Positions 48,957 through 61,979 of a stretch of 64,000 nt of DNA are shown here, in pieces. The first letter of the stretch is position 1. Each line of letters opens with the position of its first letter. The stretch lies in contig CACVBU010000791.1 in NCBI GenBank assembly GCA_902728285.1, forward strand, positions 310,001-374,000. Reading direction: 5' to 3'. This stretch comes from Clytia hemisphaerica. Lineage: Eukaryota; Cnidaria; Hydrozoa; Leptothecata; Clytiidae. The notes beneath the pieces are model-generated. The model was not told the DNA's origin, searched no databases, and saw only the letters and a list, made by a program, of their open reading frames with translations. Made by a program: the position numbers and the translations under genes.

Positions 48957-49196
48957 GGGGGTACTTAGGTAAAAATGGGTGCTGGGTATGTGCGGACGGT
49001 AACGGTCGGTTTCTTCACCTTCCAAAGTCTCTCTAAGGGTCAGAAAATTCACGATTTTTAGGAATTTTATTTTATTTCGAGAGAAAAAATTGTGAAAAAG
49101 TCTTTTTAAGGGTTACTCTTTCAGCAAAAATCAGTCTCTCTAAGGGTCGGCTTTCATAGGTTCGTCGCCACACACCACTCATTCGCCAACCCAATA
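48957..49196. mobile_element. Foldback element, family C copy 2
   Basis: GGGGGTACTTAGGTAAAAAT, GGGTGCTGGGTATGTGCGGA and later CTCTCTAAGGGTC(G) correspond to the reverse complement of 7842-8146. The right end (CATTCGCCAACCC) lacks the terminal C-run and is worn. Confidence 0.55.
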
Positions 49197-49999
49197 TTCA
49201 AATAAAAGCACCATCGAGTAGGAGGTTGTTTTCAAGGAATCATTTCAACAAATTCAGAGATTTTTTTCTTTCATTTCTTACTTGGCACAAAAAAGAATAT
49301 CCAACAATCATTGTCATTTTTGCCAACAAGAATCAATGATGTATAGGAAAGTGACGTGAAACTTTAAAACAACAAACACTGAGAGTATTTAGATTTCTTT
49401 AAGAAAAAGAGTTTATTATCACCATAGCGGGGGGGGGAGAGAAAAAAGTCAAGAAAATAGACAGGTAAAAGTAATTTCTATGCCTTGTGTAGAAAGTAAT
49501 TGCATGGTGACCGTTAGACGAGATTATTTTACTCACACATTCTCACAGATGAGAAGTTTTCACCAAGACAAGAATGACATCATCAATGCTCGCGAGAAAC
49601 CACAGGAAGTTTAACATGAAACACAAGACCCTTACGTCATTCACAAGAATAATTCCATTTCAAAATTCTTATTGATTCGTTCTAGATATTATATGTGTTG
49701 GTTAAGTAAATTATTCCCTATACATTACTTCTTTGCCTATACCATCACATCATCATTCTTTGTGATATCAACATTGGATTGTAAGAAGTGATCATTATGA
49801 TGAATGATATTTCATTGGTGAGAGCAACGTATATCAATCTCTAGTGGAATGTAAGGTATTGATATGATGGTGACTTTGGTATATACTCTAATATTTGCAG
49901 ATTTGATGTAATGGGCTTTCGTGAATGCAAATATTGCTGCTCATATTGTTCGCTCATATTCAAATCGTTTTTCAGCGCACTGATTGGTCTAGAAGAATT
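49197..49999. other. Intergenic DNA without recognised gene
   Basis: A G9 run lies at about 49430. Several TATGATG/ATCATTATG inverted motifs occur at about 49740-49870. No supported gene. Confidence 0.35.
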
Positions 50000-50392
50000 G
50001 TTGCCTGGCTTCTCCTTACAGAGGGTGCCCGGTTCTGTATTGAAAGGTCTAGGAGTCGTCTCGTTAGAACCATGTTACGCTGTAGTTTATACTGCCTGTC
50101 AGCTTTGACACGCAGTTTTTCGGATTAAGCGCGTTAATCCAGCGTGAACCACTAAGGAACGAGGCAAGCGCACTCTCACCTCATCCACGATGTATTGCGG
50201 AATCGATACCTGACACAGTCACCGACAGACTTATTGAGTTTCTTTTCTGTCTACCTAATTCCCCTCAATGGCATAGGTTGGCCAGGGTGAAGGTATAATC
50301 ACTTGACAAGTGAGTCACAGCACCGAGTGAGAATCGGGCCCCAACCTCCTGAACGGCAGTGAAGATCGATAACAACTACACTACTGCGACAA
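50000..50392 (-). mobile_element. tRNA-derived SINE, copy 2
   Basis: It matches the SINE at 30065-30475 along its whole length with many substitutions and small indels. The B-box-like and A-box-like parts (reverse complement) are still recognisable at about 50327-50384. It lacks the ATC tail. AAGAATT at 49993-49999 and 50393-50399 may be the worn target duplication, so this copy looks older. The 65-67-codon frames across it are noise. Confidence 0.82.
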
Positions 50393-50399
50393 AAGAATT

Positions 50400-53300
50400 A
50401 CCGGTATGGTAACATAGGTAGCTTCTGCAGTGAGAAAACCAGAATTGATGGACTAGTACACCGAAAAGTAATATGTTTCAATTGGATGGACTACTTCAGA
50501 AAGGTCAATAAAGTTAGGATAAAGTTGAAAGAAAGTGCTTAGAACGTCCTGACAGAGAATTACATAAACATAACAGTTCATAAATACAGCCAGGTTTGAG
50601 TTTAAGATTAAGTGTGCAAAAAGGTTAAAGATACATTTGTAAGTTTATTTACTTGTCAGGGAGGGGGTCATTCAAAGAGGATAGGAAGTTGCAAGTTTGA
50701 AGTGAGGATATTGAAAGCTCTTTAGAAATGCTCGATCTCAAAAATGTGAAAGTAGCGTCAGAGTGGGTCTTTCAGTAAACTGCAGCAGCATTTGAAGTGC
50801 CACTTCCTTACATAACGTAACGTTAATCAACTCCTCTACTCAAAGCAATTACATCTGATCATTATGTACACAAATAGGTTTACTAGTACACCCCTTAACA
50901 CACCACATTAAACACCCACTTCTCAAGATTAACAGAGAGAGTATGTAGAAAAGGGACATATTGTGTGTAAAGTAGTGACAAAGTGTTTATAAGATGTAAC
51001 TTCCGAAAACAAACACTTTTTTTTGCAACCGTCATGCAAAAATTCATAACACCCCTCCGTGAGGAAGAGCAATACAGTCGATCAAAGGTATAGCGACTTA
51101 AAGATTTTGCTTCTCCACATAGTTGAATGTGTCTAGGGATGTTAAGGTCTCCTGCTACAGTAGCCTAACTAGGTTTAGGTATTTAAAACCAGCACGCGTC
51201 ATTACATGCATTTTTTTCAGAGAGTATGCAGAAGAATGTTATTCAATATCACATGTTTGGTTTTGTGGTCTAACAATGGTTAACAGACTAAGATTCAAAT
51301 GGCATGATTTTAGGTTTTAAGAACAGTGATTTAAGTATTGGGAGGGATAAGGAATGCGCTTTTCCAGAAAAAAATCGTGCACCCCCTGTTGAGGAGGTCC
51401 ATTTCCGTTCCAAGGGGGTAAGGTTTGAAATGCAGTGGAATTCCATAAGAGTAGACGAAAATCCGTCAAAAATAAGCGGAATTCCAAGGGGGTAATGATT
51501 GAAAATTCGTAAAAATTCGGAATTCCAGAGGGGTATGATCCTAAAATTGCCTGGAATTCCAAGGGGGTAGGTCACAAAAGGTTGGACCTTCTCATTTTTA
51601 TCTGGAAAATTCCAATGACAAAATCATAAAAGAAAAATTTCTTACTTATGCAAAGTCAGCAGCATAATTATTTCCATTGTTGACCTTGGCAGTCTTAAAT
51701 CTGTTTCGATAAGTGTTGATTTGAGCATTTGACAGGTTCAAGTGGCTCTGGCATCTCTTGAAGATCTTTTGGCAGCATTTTTTGGCCTATAAATAAAAAA
51801 GTTGAAAGGTACGTGAACGAATTGAATCAGTTGTTTGAAAAAGTTTGAGTTTGAGTAAATAATGGAGAATAAGAATCTACAAAGAACAGAATTTTAGAAT
51901 ATGTATGTTACAAAGAGTACTTTAAATCTACATCCTCAGATTTAAGTGATTAGGATTTACCCAGTGTACTTGTCACCAGGGGAATTCCCTTGTCAGATTG
52001 CTCAAGTAAATAAAAGTGGAGAAAAATGACAATGTTCTGTTCAGTCATGGTTTGTCTTCCCACGTAAACTACATACAAGAACTGGGATTTCGTTGAAGTT
52101 AAAACATTCTTGTTGAAAGGGGCGTTTTAATTGGATTGGTGAAGATTGTGGCAAACTATCTGTTGTGACTGTACTTTAGATAGGTTTTGGACTACCTGGT
52201 GGGACTTCTTTTACATAGTCTATCTGCAATCGTGGAGGGGGTGTGGGACGCGCGTTATAAATATCTTTTGTGTGGAAATGGACTCGATGCAGTTTTGACA
52301 GCTTTATTCAATCAATCGAAGCGAAACTCTATCTGGTTTACGATACGCCACAGAGGGCCTTTTTTCGTAAGTAATTGTATAAATGTATCTGATGCAATTT
52401 AGGTCTACACCTCCAACGGTAAAGGGAAGGAAAGAAAGGGCCGAACAGATGAGATGGAGTTTTTATAAGATACTTTAATAATTGGTCATTTGAAGTAATA
52501 ATAAAAATAACGCATTCTTTAGAAAAAGTAACAAAATTGTTTTATTTTGGGTTAACGACCAACCAAATCAAGTTAGAGCTTGTAAAAACTCCATCTCATC
52601 CCAGGCCGAAGGGAAGTTATGTACATAGGAAAGTACTTCAACTGTTAAATGCTATGCAAGATTACATGTTCTTGATATTTATTCATTCAAAACTCAAGAG
52701 TTCTTCAAAATTCAAAAAAATGCAAATAATGGTCTTTTTTCGGGTGTTTTCGTTTATAACACTACGTCACGAATGTCAATTATCAAGAGAAGATAGCATC
52801 AGTTTGATTTGAGGCTTTCAGAAAGAGTTTAGTTTATTTGATAACCTAATGTGACGACAAATAGCATCAAAAAGTTGAATTTATATAATTTAGTATTAAA
52901 ATCTGTCAAATTGAGATTCAAATAGAGCAAGAAGATTTTATCATACACAGCTAAAAGTTTTATATTATATCAGTGAATATGTAACCTGACAATCAACCTC
53001 TTGCAAATTGATACACTAATTAACCGCAATCGTATTTTTGTGAAATTATAAAACTTAACGGGGCATTACGGAGGAGGGATTGAAGGACAGCATATCAGAT
53101 GTTGGAAATTTGTTTATGTAATTATGGATTTTTTATTGTAAGAACATATTGTCAGAGCTCTTTTCATTAACTATGTTCAAATAATATGTTCATTTTGGGT
53201 GCGTTTTCAGATACATGGCAAAAGATCTTGGCGATTTTGAATTTTAATAGGAATAGCAAACAACCGTATACTTATTCACGTGTTAGTGTGTATACTAGCT

Positions 53301-54798
53301 TATTGAAAAAATAATTTCAATGGTCTTATAAAAAAACATCTTTGATAACATAGTGATTACATATAACTAGTACTTCCTGTAGAGATCAAAGTCTAAAATG
53401 TAGTACAATTTAAAAAGTTCAAAGTTTAAAATATTTCTCGTGTTTTGTGGTGTTTTTATTCTCAGTGGAGAACATAATTTCATGCGGTTAGAAAGGTTTG
53501 GACGAGAATGTATACTACTCGTCACGTCTTCAGAGGTCTTAATTGTTTGTTTGTTTGTTAGACTAACACGAGAGAAAGGTAGGGTTAGGGTACACGAGAG
53601 GTGCAAAGGGACACATCATTTTTATTTATTTATAGACATGACTATCAATTTAACGAGCCCTCTGGAACCTCGTTTCGAAAATATGATAAATTTGATGCAC
53701 ATGGTTTTTTTTATTACTTGGCCAATGTTTTATGTTACGTAATGCTGAAAAATAGATTTAAAGGTACTTATCGTCAACATACGAGTGACTAGCATTTTGA
53801 GATTTTAAGACAAGGATATGTAAAATTTAACAAGTTGGCTCAATGTACGTGAGTTTATTCAACAAGGAAACATTTTTCTCCATTTTCCACGTGATATTCA
53901 AGAGGCTAAATATTAGGATAAAAAATTTAAAGTAAATTCAAACTTTAGTCAAATATGAGTCACAATACATCTGCTAGACGTCCAAAATTTTCTGTCTCAT
54001 AGCTCCTTCCTAATGCAAATTGCTTTGAAGATCATGTTACAATAGTTGAGTCTTGTGTTTAGAGAAGTATAGTTTCCCGAGGAAACGCTCATGTGCAAAA
54101 TCATTGACATAACCTTTGAGGCTCTGGAGGCTACAAACCAATTTCAATTTGTTGTATAAGATTATATAAAGATGTTGACCATACTGGCTCATATGCTTTC
54201 ATCGAAATAGAAATGGATTGCTTTTACACATCGCATGATTGAAACTTGATATTTCGACAGCCTCAATGGTAATCAAGCTGTCTTGATATTGAAATGTTTT
54301 AATTTCTAGATATCATTATATTACCATTTGCGTATCAAAATTTAAATATAGCAATGAAATCTACTAGTGAAAATTCCAGTTATAGCTCATAGGAAGATTA
54401 AGACTGTGTTGGACTTTGATTTCTTTCCAAAAGGTCAGCTTCTATTAATCAGATCACAGTTTTTCTTATCAGCATGATATCAAATACTTTTTGGAGTTTT
54501 ATTTATAAGTCTTAAAAAATATGAAAGAAGATCTCATTATATCATCAGACAGGCTTAGCTGAGTTGAACTTTGAGCAGATAAAGAAAGGCACGAGGATGT
54601 GACTGGTAGAATAATGCCCTGGAAACTAGACTTGGAACCTTGTGCAAAAGAGCGTCCCACATGGTGTAGAATTCCAAGTAGAAAGTCTGCAAGAAAGATG
54701 TGATTTGACAGGCTCTGTATGTCAATATAAAAGTGAGCCCAGTCATTGAGTTGGGAGAACATTTTCATATGAGAGATTGGCCGTTAATAGTGGTTACT
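50400..54798. other. Intergenic DNA without recognised gene
   Basis: AT-rich sequence. It contains the GGAATTCCAAGGGGGTA repeat at 51340-51592. Several 60-100-codon frames (52187-52812, 53367-53792, 54499-54768) overlap one another on both strands, some without ATG, and show no domain. Small exons could be missed. Confidence 0.4.
51340..51592. repeat. GGAATTCCAAGGGGGTA repeat element
   Basis: The motif TGGAATTCCA(A)GGGGGTA or close variants occurs about four times within 200 bp. GGAGGTCCA on the left faces TGGACCTTC on the right. It is probably a small foldback element, and the frames on both strands translate its repeats. Confidence 0.55.
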
Positions 54799-54978
54799 AG
54801 CGATTTTATTTATTTGCTCTTTTGAGGACAGTAGAGTGACTGAAGCGATTTGGAAAAACCCGCACTTCTGACCCGCAAAATCGAGGATAGTAAAAGTGCT
54901 GATTTACCGTCGTCCTCAGGATATTGTCAATTGAGAACCTTACCGTCTCCGTCACAGAAAAATACACATACATAAACT
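54799..54978. mobile_element. MITE family A, copy 2
   Basis: The same motif order as 6518-6698 is seen: TTGAGGAC(A/G)GTA, GCGATTTGGAAAAACCCGCA, TTTACCGTCGTCCTCAG, ACCTTACCGTCTC, CACATACATAAACT. The left end is more diverged. Confidence 0.72.
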
Positions 54979-56030
54979 GGCTACTGTATAGATCACTTGA
55001 AAGCTTACAGCATTTCTTGGTATACAGTAAGAGGTATCAGTAAATTTGAAAATTCACATTCCAATCAGCAAAAAGATGTGGTCATGGTCGTAAAAAATAA
55101 AGGGTACAAAATACAATTGTAAGAAAGGAAAAGTTACCAAGGAGGGCGGATATGGGGAAAAATGCCTTTAATTGAAATAGAGCTAGTTGTTAAAAGGGAA
55201 TAGAATGTGAGAATGCGAACAACATTAAACAATGATACGTTCTTTGATGACCAATGTATAGTGGTGATACATGGAATGCAATTAGACTTTGAACTTTCGT
55301 CACGATGATATTATGGCGTAATGTAAAACACATGGTGAGCTTATTAAAGAAAAACGATATCTGCTGGTCATTTGATGTTAGATAATTAGAAAGTCGGGAC
55401 ATCAGTTAAAAACATAGTCAGTGGGAAGTGTAGCTTTTTCGACATAAATGGATATTATTAGTAACTCTTTCACTTCATAATAAAAATAGCCGTTTGTCCT
55501 GACTGAGTTTGAATCCGGGGCACATAAATTTAATTCTTTATCGAATAGAGGTTGGTGGTAGGTAGGTAGGTGGGTAGGCATTTACTAGGTCTTTATAAGA
55601 AGTAATAAAGTTGGTTTGTAAGTTTTTAATTCACTCAAAAAATTTTGGGGGTCCGAGGTTCCTACTAGTTTCATATTTTTGGTTGTTTTTCCCTAATTAA
55701 CAAAAATGTTACAATTATACAATTTGAAATTTATCATTATTCTTATATTCTCTTGATGTGATTCTTTTACTTAACTTAGCTTTTGCTTTTTAACCAATCG
55801 GAATCAGAAGCGTGATATGATAGTTGAAAGAGTGAAATTTTATTTAATTTTTTAAAAATTAAAAAGCAAATAATCAAGATTTCAAATTTCAAAAAATCTT
55901 AAAATAAATTTCAAAATTTTAAATTCTAAAAACATTTTAAAATTCATATTTTCAACTGAGGATTGTTTGAATAAGACATCAAACTATCAGTATTGAAAAA
56001 ATAATTTCACTGTTTCAACTATCACTGATC
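54979..56030. other. Intergenic DNA without recognised gene
   Basis: A short (GGTA)n run lies at about 55554-55578. No supported gene. Confidence 0.35.
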
Positions 56031-57559
56031 GGGGGGGGGGGGGTTTTCAGGGGTCTTAGATACCGTCATACCGACAAAGTTTTGGATCAAATACCGTAAT
56101 ACCGTCGGTAAAGGAAGCCTAATACCGATACCGATATTATATTTATGTTTTTTTTCTCGAAAATAATGAATTTTCAGTTATCAAATATATTGTGTAGTAA
56201 CAAATTAGAAACTGTACAAACAAGTCTTGTACTTTATGAATGAGGCCCCCCATTCAACCCTCAATTCAGGTATTCACACACAAATTTTTGCCAATTCACG
56301 TGTTCACGCGCGAAAAAAACCATTTTCACGTTCACGCACCAATTTGCTTTTACATCTTTGGTTAAACGATTGTGACCTTATTGGGCTAAATTTAACCTTT
56401 TTATGGACTCTTTAAAACAGATTGACCTATTCTTATACCAAACATTTCCGCCAATATATAAAGTTTTTTGCTAGTTTTGTGACCGTATTCTCGATATCGT
56501 CGACTTTTTAAGGCCTCTTTTACAGCTAATTGAGCTTTCATAAAGCAATATTTTAGGTCTGCCGCGCCAAAGTTACTTGCTTGGTACGTGAGGCAAATGC
56601 AAAATTAAGCCTTTCCCCCAATAATTTCTTCCTCGCAGACCCGTAAGATGTCTTTTATATTGAGAATTAATTTAAAACCGAGGTTTGGGTCAATCATGGT
56701 CTGAGAAGCCGTAGACTTCAACACAGGCTTCATAGAGGTGCTGCCGTGGTGAAACTAGAGGACGCGAAATCTAAAGTTTAACCCCCCTATCGGAGGAAAG
56801 AAATTAAATTGAAAATAAGAACGCGAGCGAAGCGAGCGCGAAAATTTTTCGTACCCGGCAGGCAAAATTTAGAATGCCTAGATTGTCTGAAAACGCATCA
56901 TGTGCATCATGATGTGGATTATTTTTTAATCGTTCGATGCTGCACAAGAAGTTTTTAGAACTACCTACTTTTACTAATTATTGAAGGAGTAAATACTGCC
57001 TTTACTGTCTCAAGTCACTGCAGTATCAGTGTATTGTATTGTAGTAGCAATATAAGTGAATACGGAGAGACGACCATAACATTTAGTGCTGACGGAGAAA
57101 ATTTTATCTAGACTCATTCGTTGGATGCAGTATTTGCATCACAAAAGTTGTCATTAAAAAAATGCGCCCGCAGAAAAATAACGAAAATATTTGTTTAGAT
57201 ATCGTAAAGTTTTGCTTATTTTGAATAACGTCACCATGACAATAAGTCATTAGGACATCCAAGATTGTGCGAGCGAAGCGAGTAAGAAAATTTTACTGGT
57301 TAAAATAGCGGAATAGACTTATCGTCTTTGAAAATTTTTCTGCATGAAACTCATGAAGAAACTAAAAGGTGAATAGTTTTATACCGAAATACCGTTTTTT
57401 ATTGATAAAAATATCGAAATACCGACAAAAAAACAGGCAATTTACCGATACCGGTAGAAAATAAAATACCGTAATCCCGCCGTTTTTTTCTCGTAATACC
57501 GATTTACCGGGGGTAAAAAGGCCCAATACCGTCATACCGTAAAAGTGAAACCCCCCCCC
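56031..57559. mobile_element. 1.5 kb foldback element rich in ATACCG motifs
   Basis: It begins with a G12 run and ends with a C9 run, flanked by TGATC on both sides (56026-56030, 57560-57564). GATACCGTCATACCG near the left faces CAATACCGTCATACCGTAAA near the right, and ATACCG recurs many times at both ends. Two CGAGCGAAGCGAG strings lie within. It has no transposase frame. Confidence 0.65.
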
Positions 57560-57564
57560 TGATC

Positions 57565-58927
57565 CTTAGATAAATTATTTTAAGTGAACATAGTTTAGTG
57601 GACATTAGTGAGCAAGGATAAAAATAACTCGCCAAAAGAGGCAAATCTTCAGCAGTGAGAGATTGTGATTTATTTATAAAAGAGCGGACGCAATGTTTGA
57701 TGGAGATGGATGCGTTGAACCCAAAATGTTTCTTGGAAACTCATTTGTTTTTTGTCTCAACATGTTTATTTTTTGGCCTTACTGTGGAGTCTGCAGATCT
57801 ACTATAGCTATAGGATTTAATATCTTTCTATATTAATTTGATAACTTATCCTTTTTGGGATTTTTGAGCCGCTTCGTTCTGGTAAAATTGTTCTTATAAA
57901 GAGTAAAGGATAATGCGAAAGAAGGATTTCATTTTTCAATACATAGTGAGATGTTTTTGACGGTACACTTTCAAGGTACATATGGAATCTGACACTATTC
58001 AGTATCCTGTCTCTTCATATTTCTGAATCCACAGAAGTAACATGGAATTTTACTAGTTTTTATATACTTGTTAATTCTATGACGTCTTGTAAATATCAGT
58101 TCTCGTCACAGGTTGATGGTGCCAAACACAAGACCGTATCGTTGAAAGGTGAAGGTATGCGCGTGGTTTTGCCGCGTCATCAGTTCTTTGCTAGTCCCTG
58201 AATACATAAGATAACAAATGATAATCATCATCATAAGATAAGCTTTTAACAGAGCACGTATCAAGGTCGAGACACAAAATTAACATTTATTTTTGTGTAT
58301 TGATATTTGGCTTTTCTTAGTTCTTATAGTTTAGTATAAAGTTGAGTTTGATGAGATTTCGCAGCTGCGATTGAAGCACTGCAAGGCCAAATCTCGAAAG
58401 TAGTTTGGGTCTGCAAGAAAAACTTGTGAGCTGTTGTGTTGTGTATGCCTTCTTGTATATTTAAAAAAGATCGCCTTGTTAGTTAGCTTTCCGGGGAAGT
58501 AAAATTAATGGTTGAACTCTTTAAATGATAAGTTACATAGACATAATTATTTCTCCGTATGCAAACAATTTTTCACACCTCAAGAGGTATTACTTCACAA
58601 CTTTGACAATCGACGCGGAAGAATTTTGTTTCTTCTAGAAGAGTTTCGAGTAAGCTGGTCGTGAAAATTTTTCCGTTTTCTTGAGTTTAAGTTTTGCAGA
58701 GTTACTGTAAGTAGAACTGTATGTAGAGCTAAGCGCAAAAAGTTTACTCACAGTAAATATTTGCAAACTTAAAAAGAAAATTTATCTGCTGAGAAAAAAA
58801 TATAAAATACAAATATTTGAAAATTATTATTGAACTTTGCACTTTGAAATTTTTATTATTTGTTTTTTTTTTAGAATAAGAAAAAGAAAAAGAAGACAGA
58901 AAAATATAGAGCTTGGTGAAGAAAACC
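57565..58927. other. Upstream region of the SOCS-box gene
   Basis: No coding region is recognised. TGTTTTTTTTTTAG at 58861-58874 is a plausible 3' splice site, which would make the sequence after 58874 the end of a 5' UTR exon of the next gene. TTCTGGTAAAATTGTTCTTA near 57868 is a trace of the 48392-48678 repeat type. Confidence 0.4.
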
Positions 58928-60196
58928 ATGTCGTCTCCACCAACATCACCACCGAATATTCAACAATGTGAATGTTCTGGATGTGAAATCGATGGTATCA
59001 AAAACCTCAACGGAGATTTCCGTATGACACCATGTCCGGATGTGACCAACGCTTGCAAAACAATCCGGAAATTATTGAAGAAAGGTTTTGTTTTAAAACC
59101 ATCACCACAAACAAGTAAGCAAGTTCGAGAAGTTGATTATTTTGATGAGATGGTGAGCCGCTCTGAATTGATCGAATCTCTCACCCACACTTTGGTTCTT
59201 TGGCATCCAAACCGAACGACATACATCAAGTTCATTTTAGCACGTTATCGCTCCTGCGTAGGAGTGCACGAGCTTTATAAAACACATGGTTTCTACGTGT
59301 CCGATAACCGATCCATTGCACTCCTCCGTTTCAAAAACAACAAAAAGTTATCGTGTTATTTCATCGATTTCGAATCGTTCGAAGTGAAACACACCGATAT
59401 TAATATCGAGTTTATCGATAAAGATATGTGCTCTATCTATCTTTACGGTGGTTCACTCTGGATTGTCCAGAATTCTTCAGATCCCGGTGTCATCCATGTG
59501 GCACATATTAGATTGAAAGAAAACCCAGTTCGGTGTTTCGCCCGACAATTCGGTACAATGGACTACTGGAACCCGCTCACTCCCGGACAAGTCATTTTCA
59601 CCGATACCGATCTATACCATGAGTTTCTCCGTGTAACGCTAGACACCAAACGCACCAAAATAATCCGCAAATACGTTTCAACACTTAAGAATTCGTTCTT
59701 GATTCCCGTTGGCAACCGTCTGGTCAACATCGATTATGATTATAAAATAAAGGAAATTCTTTTCCAATTTTCATCAAGAGAAGATAAAGTGAAAACACTG
59801 AAAACAATGGTTTTGAAAACCACATTCGAGCTTTCGAAATACTCTTTCGCGTTCAGCAATATCTCAAATTTGATTGTTATTCGACTGAATAAGAAAGAAG
59901 TTGTTGTTCTGGACACAATCAACTGCTGTGTTGTCAAGAACATTCATTTGAACAGAAATTATGATTTGAATCACAAAATTAATTTTCTGTTCTCACCCAA
60001 TGGCAAACGCGTTCTTGTTTTAGGACCTGTGAAAAACACAGGTCAGCATTTGTGGACACAACACTTACTGTGTAGTGTAAGGACTTTGAAGATGAGTGCA
60101 TTACGTAGTGTACGACAAACATTTGCCATAGACGATCTCAAGAAGTGTGACATCCCCAAGATGTTACGCTATGAGTTAAACTTTGGACGATCATGA
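58928..60196 (+). CDS. Uncharacterised protein with C-terminal SOCS box
   Basis: This is a 422-aa single-exon frame. An in-frame TAG at 58907 lies upstream. The frame could be counted from a TTG at 58913, but ATG 58928 is the first proper start. The N-terminal part is Ser/Pro-rich with a CECSGCEI cysteine cluster. The middle (about 60-380) alternates short hydrophobic strands and polar turns, suggesting a beta-rich, perhaps propeller-like, domain I do not recognise. The end carries an Elongin BC-box, TLKMSALRSVR (386-396, L-x3-A-x3-V-R), and a Cullin-box-like CDIPKMLRYEL (407-417, I-P-x2-L-x2-Y). From the family, such proteins are substrate receptors of Cullin-5/Elongin ubiquitin ligases; the middle would choose the substrate. 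GC and codon use are higher and more regular than in flanking DNA. Confidence 0.85.
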   Translation: MSSPPTSPPNIQQCECSGCEIDGIKNLNGDFRMTPCPDVTNACKTIRKLLKKGFVLKPSPQTSKQVREVDYFDEMVSRSELIESLTHTLVLWHPNRTTYIKFILARYRSCVGVHELYKTHGFYVSDNRSIALLRFKNNKKLSCYFIDFESFEVKHTDINIEFIDKDMCSIYLYGGSLWIVQNSSDPGVIHVAHIRLKENPVRCFARQFGTMDYWNPLTPGQVIFTDTDLYHEFLRVTLDTKRTKIIRKYVSTLKNSFLIPVGNRLVNIDYDYKIKEILFQFSSREDKVKTLKTMVLKTTFELSKYSFAFSNISNLIVIRLNKKEVVVLDTINCCVVKNIHLNRNYDLNHKINFLFSPNGKRVLVLGPVKNTGQHLWTQHLLCSVRTLKMSALRSVRQTFAIDDLKKCDIPKMLRYELNFGRS

Positions 60197-60235
60197 ATTT
60201 TTGTTAAAGGATTTTGAATAATTCATTTCAGTTAT

Positions 60236-60250
60236 TTTGTAAATAAAAAA
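60236..60250 (+). terminator. Poly(A) signal of the SOCS-box gene
   Basis: TTTTGTAAATAAAAAAGG contains AATAAA about 45 bp after the stop codon at 60194-60196. Confidence 0.6.
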
Positions 60251-60295
60251 GGATTATTAATTTTTGTAAGAAAATCATAAAATCAAAAATTATTG

Positions 60296-60324
60296 AATAT
60301 TTCCCCGCTATAAGGGGAAATATT
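60296..60324. repeat. Perfect 11-bp inverted repeat downstream of the SOCS-box gene
   Basis: AATATTTCCCC and GGGGAAATATT surround a 7-nt loop. Confidence 0.75.
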
Positions 60325-61687
60325 AGTTAAAAAGGCATTTCTCCGATCCTTGGCTACTTACGCCCTTTTTGCGCCCTTAAAGGGGGCGGCAATCCGCCAC
60401 CACATTGCGAAGTTTGTTTTTGTTTTCATTTGCCTTAGTTATTCAGACAAAATCGAACGGATTTACCTTGATGTTACGCGCATGTTTTTGAGTAATCAAG
60501 ACACGAATAATTCAGATCAAAATACAAGATGGACGAAAATTCACTCTTGGCTTTTTAAAAGTTATAACTCTTTTCTGACGAACAAAAAACATACAATTTT
60601 CATCTAATTGGCGACCAATAATTACATGAAATGTGAGGCTAACACTTCAACTGTAATCATCAGTAATTTCAAGAGTTTTTCATCATTGATTACAAAGATA
60701 TCCATGGATTACCTCTTCCGAATACCAAACCAATCAACTTAAAGATTTCAGAGACATTTGCTTGACATGAAGAAAACGCTACATCCCCATAACTTTGGAC
60801 ATTAAATGATTGGCAAAATGGTATTAACATTCTATTGAGATGTGAAACTGGTTAAAGTTGAAGAATTGATGAGAAAAATGGGCAGTACGAGAAATATTTT
60901 TGCTTTGAAATACAAACTCTTATATGGACAATGTCTCTGGAACAAGTTATATGAGATTTGTTTACCAAGTGACCCCAAAACAAAGTCTTTAATTCTTGGT
61001 TCTTACATTCATGAGGTCAGAGGTTTTGTGGATTTTCTAAACTTTTGAAACTTGTGTGATTGTTTTGGTACGTGTTTTGGTTGTTTTCCTGACTAAAGAC
61101 ACTTTTGAATGTGTGATTGTTTTCTCTGACTAGAGATACTGTGAGCGTGTATTTAATAAACATATTTCATCTTGGCTTTTAATGCAGGAATTGTCAGTCG
61201 AACCCATTGGGTGAAAACATACGATCTGACGAAAATGCAATCTCGAAATCGTAAGGACCGCGTTCGTCTATAAGGACTGGGGATGACAACAAAGTTGCGT
61301 GATTGTGTTTATGAATAGGGCGCCGTATCAGTTTTTGACTTTCTGGCGCACAACAAGATTCTTGTTGTGAAATTTTCCGCGGGAGGACTATTTTCCTCAG
61401 ATGTATAATTTTCAAGTGTCTTCAGAGGTAGCCATTCCGGGTTTGCTTGTTTTTTATTTGACGCTTATCAAAATCTTCAATTTTAGGTCAAACTTTGACA
61501 AGCAATTGTTCTTTGTGTAGTTGAGCTATAAAATTAATTATTTTTGAGTAATTTAGAGCTTTCTTTTAGCTTTCCAACCATATAATATGCAGGTGTAATA
61601 TTCTACACTTTTGTCTAAAAATTCGTTTCAACTAAGGCCATTTTTAGAATAATTAGATCTGCGGGACACAAAAAATTTCACAACTCA

Positions 61688-61979
61688 TCTTTGATTTCAA
61701 AGCGCTGCGGAGGAAAAAATGTTCAGACAGTGAAACTTTTCATATTTATCAGAAAATACCTGAGAAATCCAATGGTGCTACTCTCTGAAATTAATTCTTT
61801 CATTAAAGTTATTATTTTTTACTTTTCATACTTTGGCAAGCATTTTCAGCCTGAAAATGAGGAGTAGAATTATAGAGAGTGATACCACTGAAAAATTTGA
61901 CCCTTTTTTAGCCTAAAACAGTTATTTATATGCCATGGGGAATTTTTCCTCCGCAGCGCTTTGATTACAAAGATAGGTA
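61688..61979. repeat. Inverted repeat with CGCTGCGGAGGAAAAA arms
   Basis: CAAAGCGCTGCGGAGGAAAA (about 61699) and TTTTTCCTCCGCAGCGCTTT (about 61946) are inverted copies around roughly 220 bp, extended on the outside by CATCTTTG/CAAAGATAG. Confidence 0.7.

Noticed and set aside
53367..53792. Overlapping frames of 63-100 codons on both strands
   Set aside because: They contradict each other, have no domain and no supporting splice context.
58913..58927. TTG codon as the start of the SOCS-box protein
   Set aside because: Animal genes rarely start at TTG, and an ATG follows five codons later with an in-frame stop just upstream of both.
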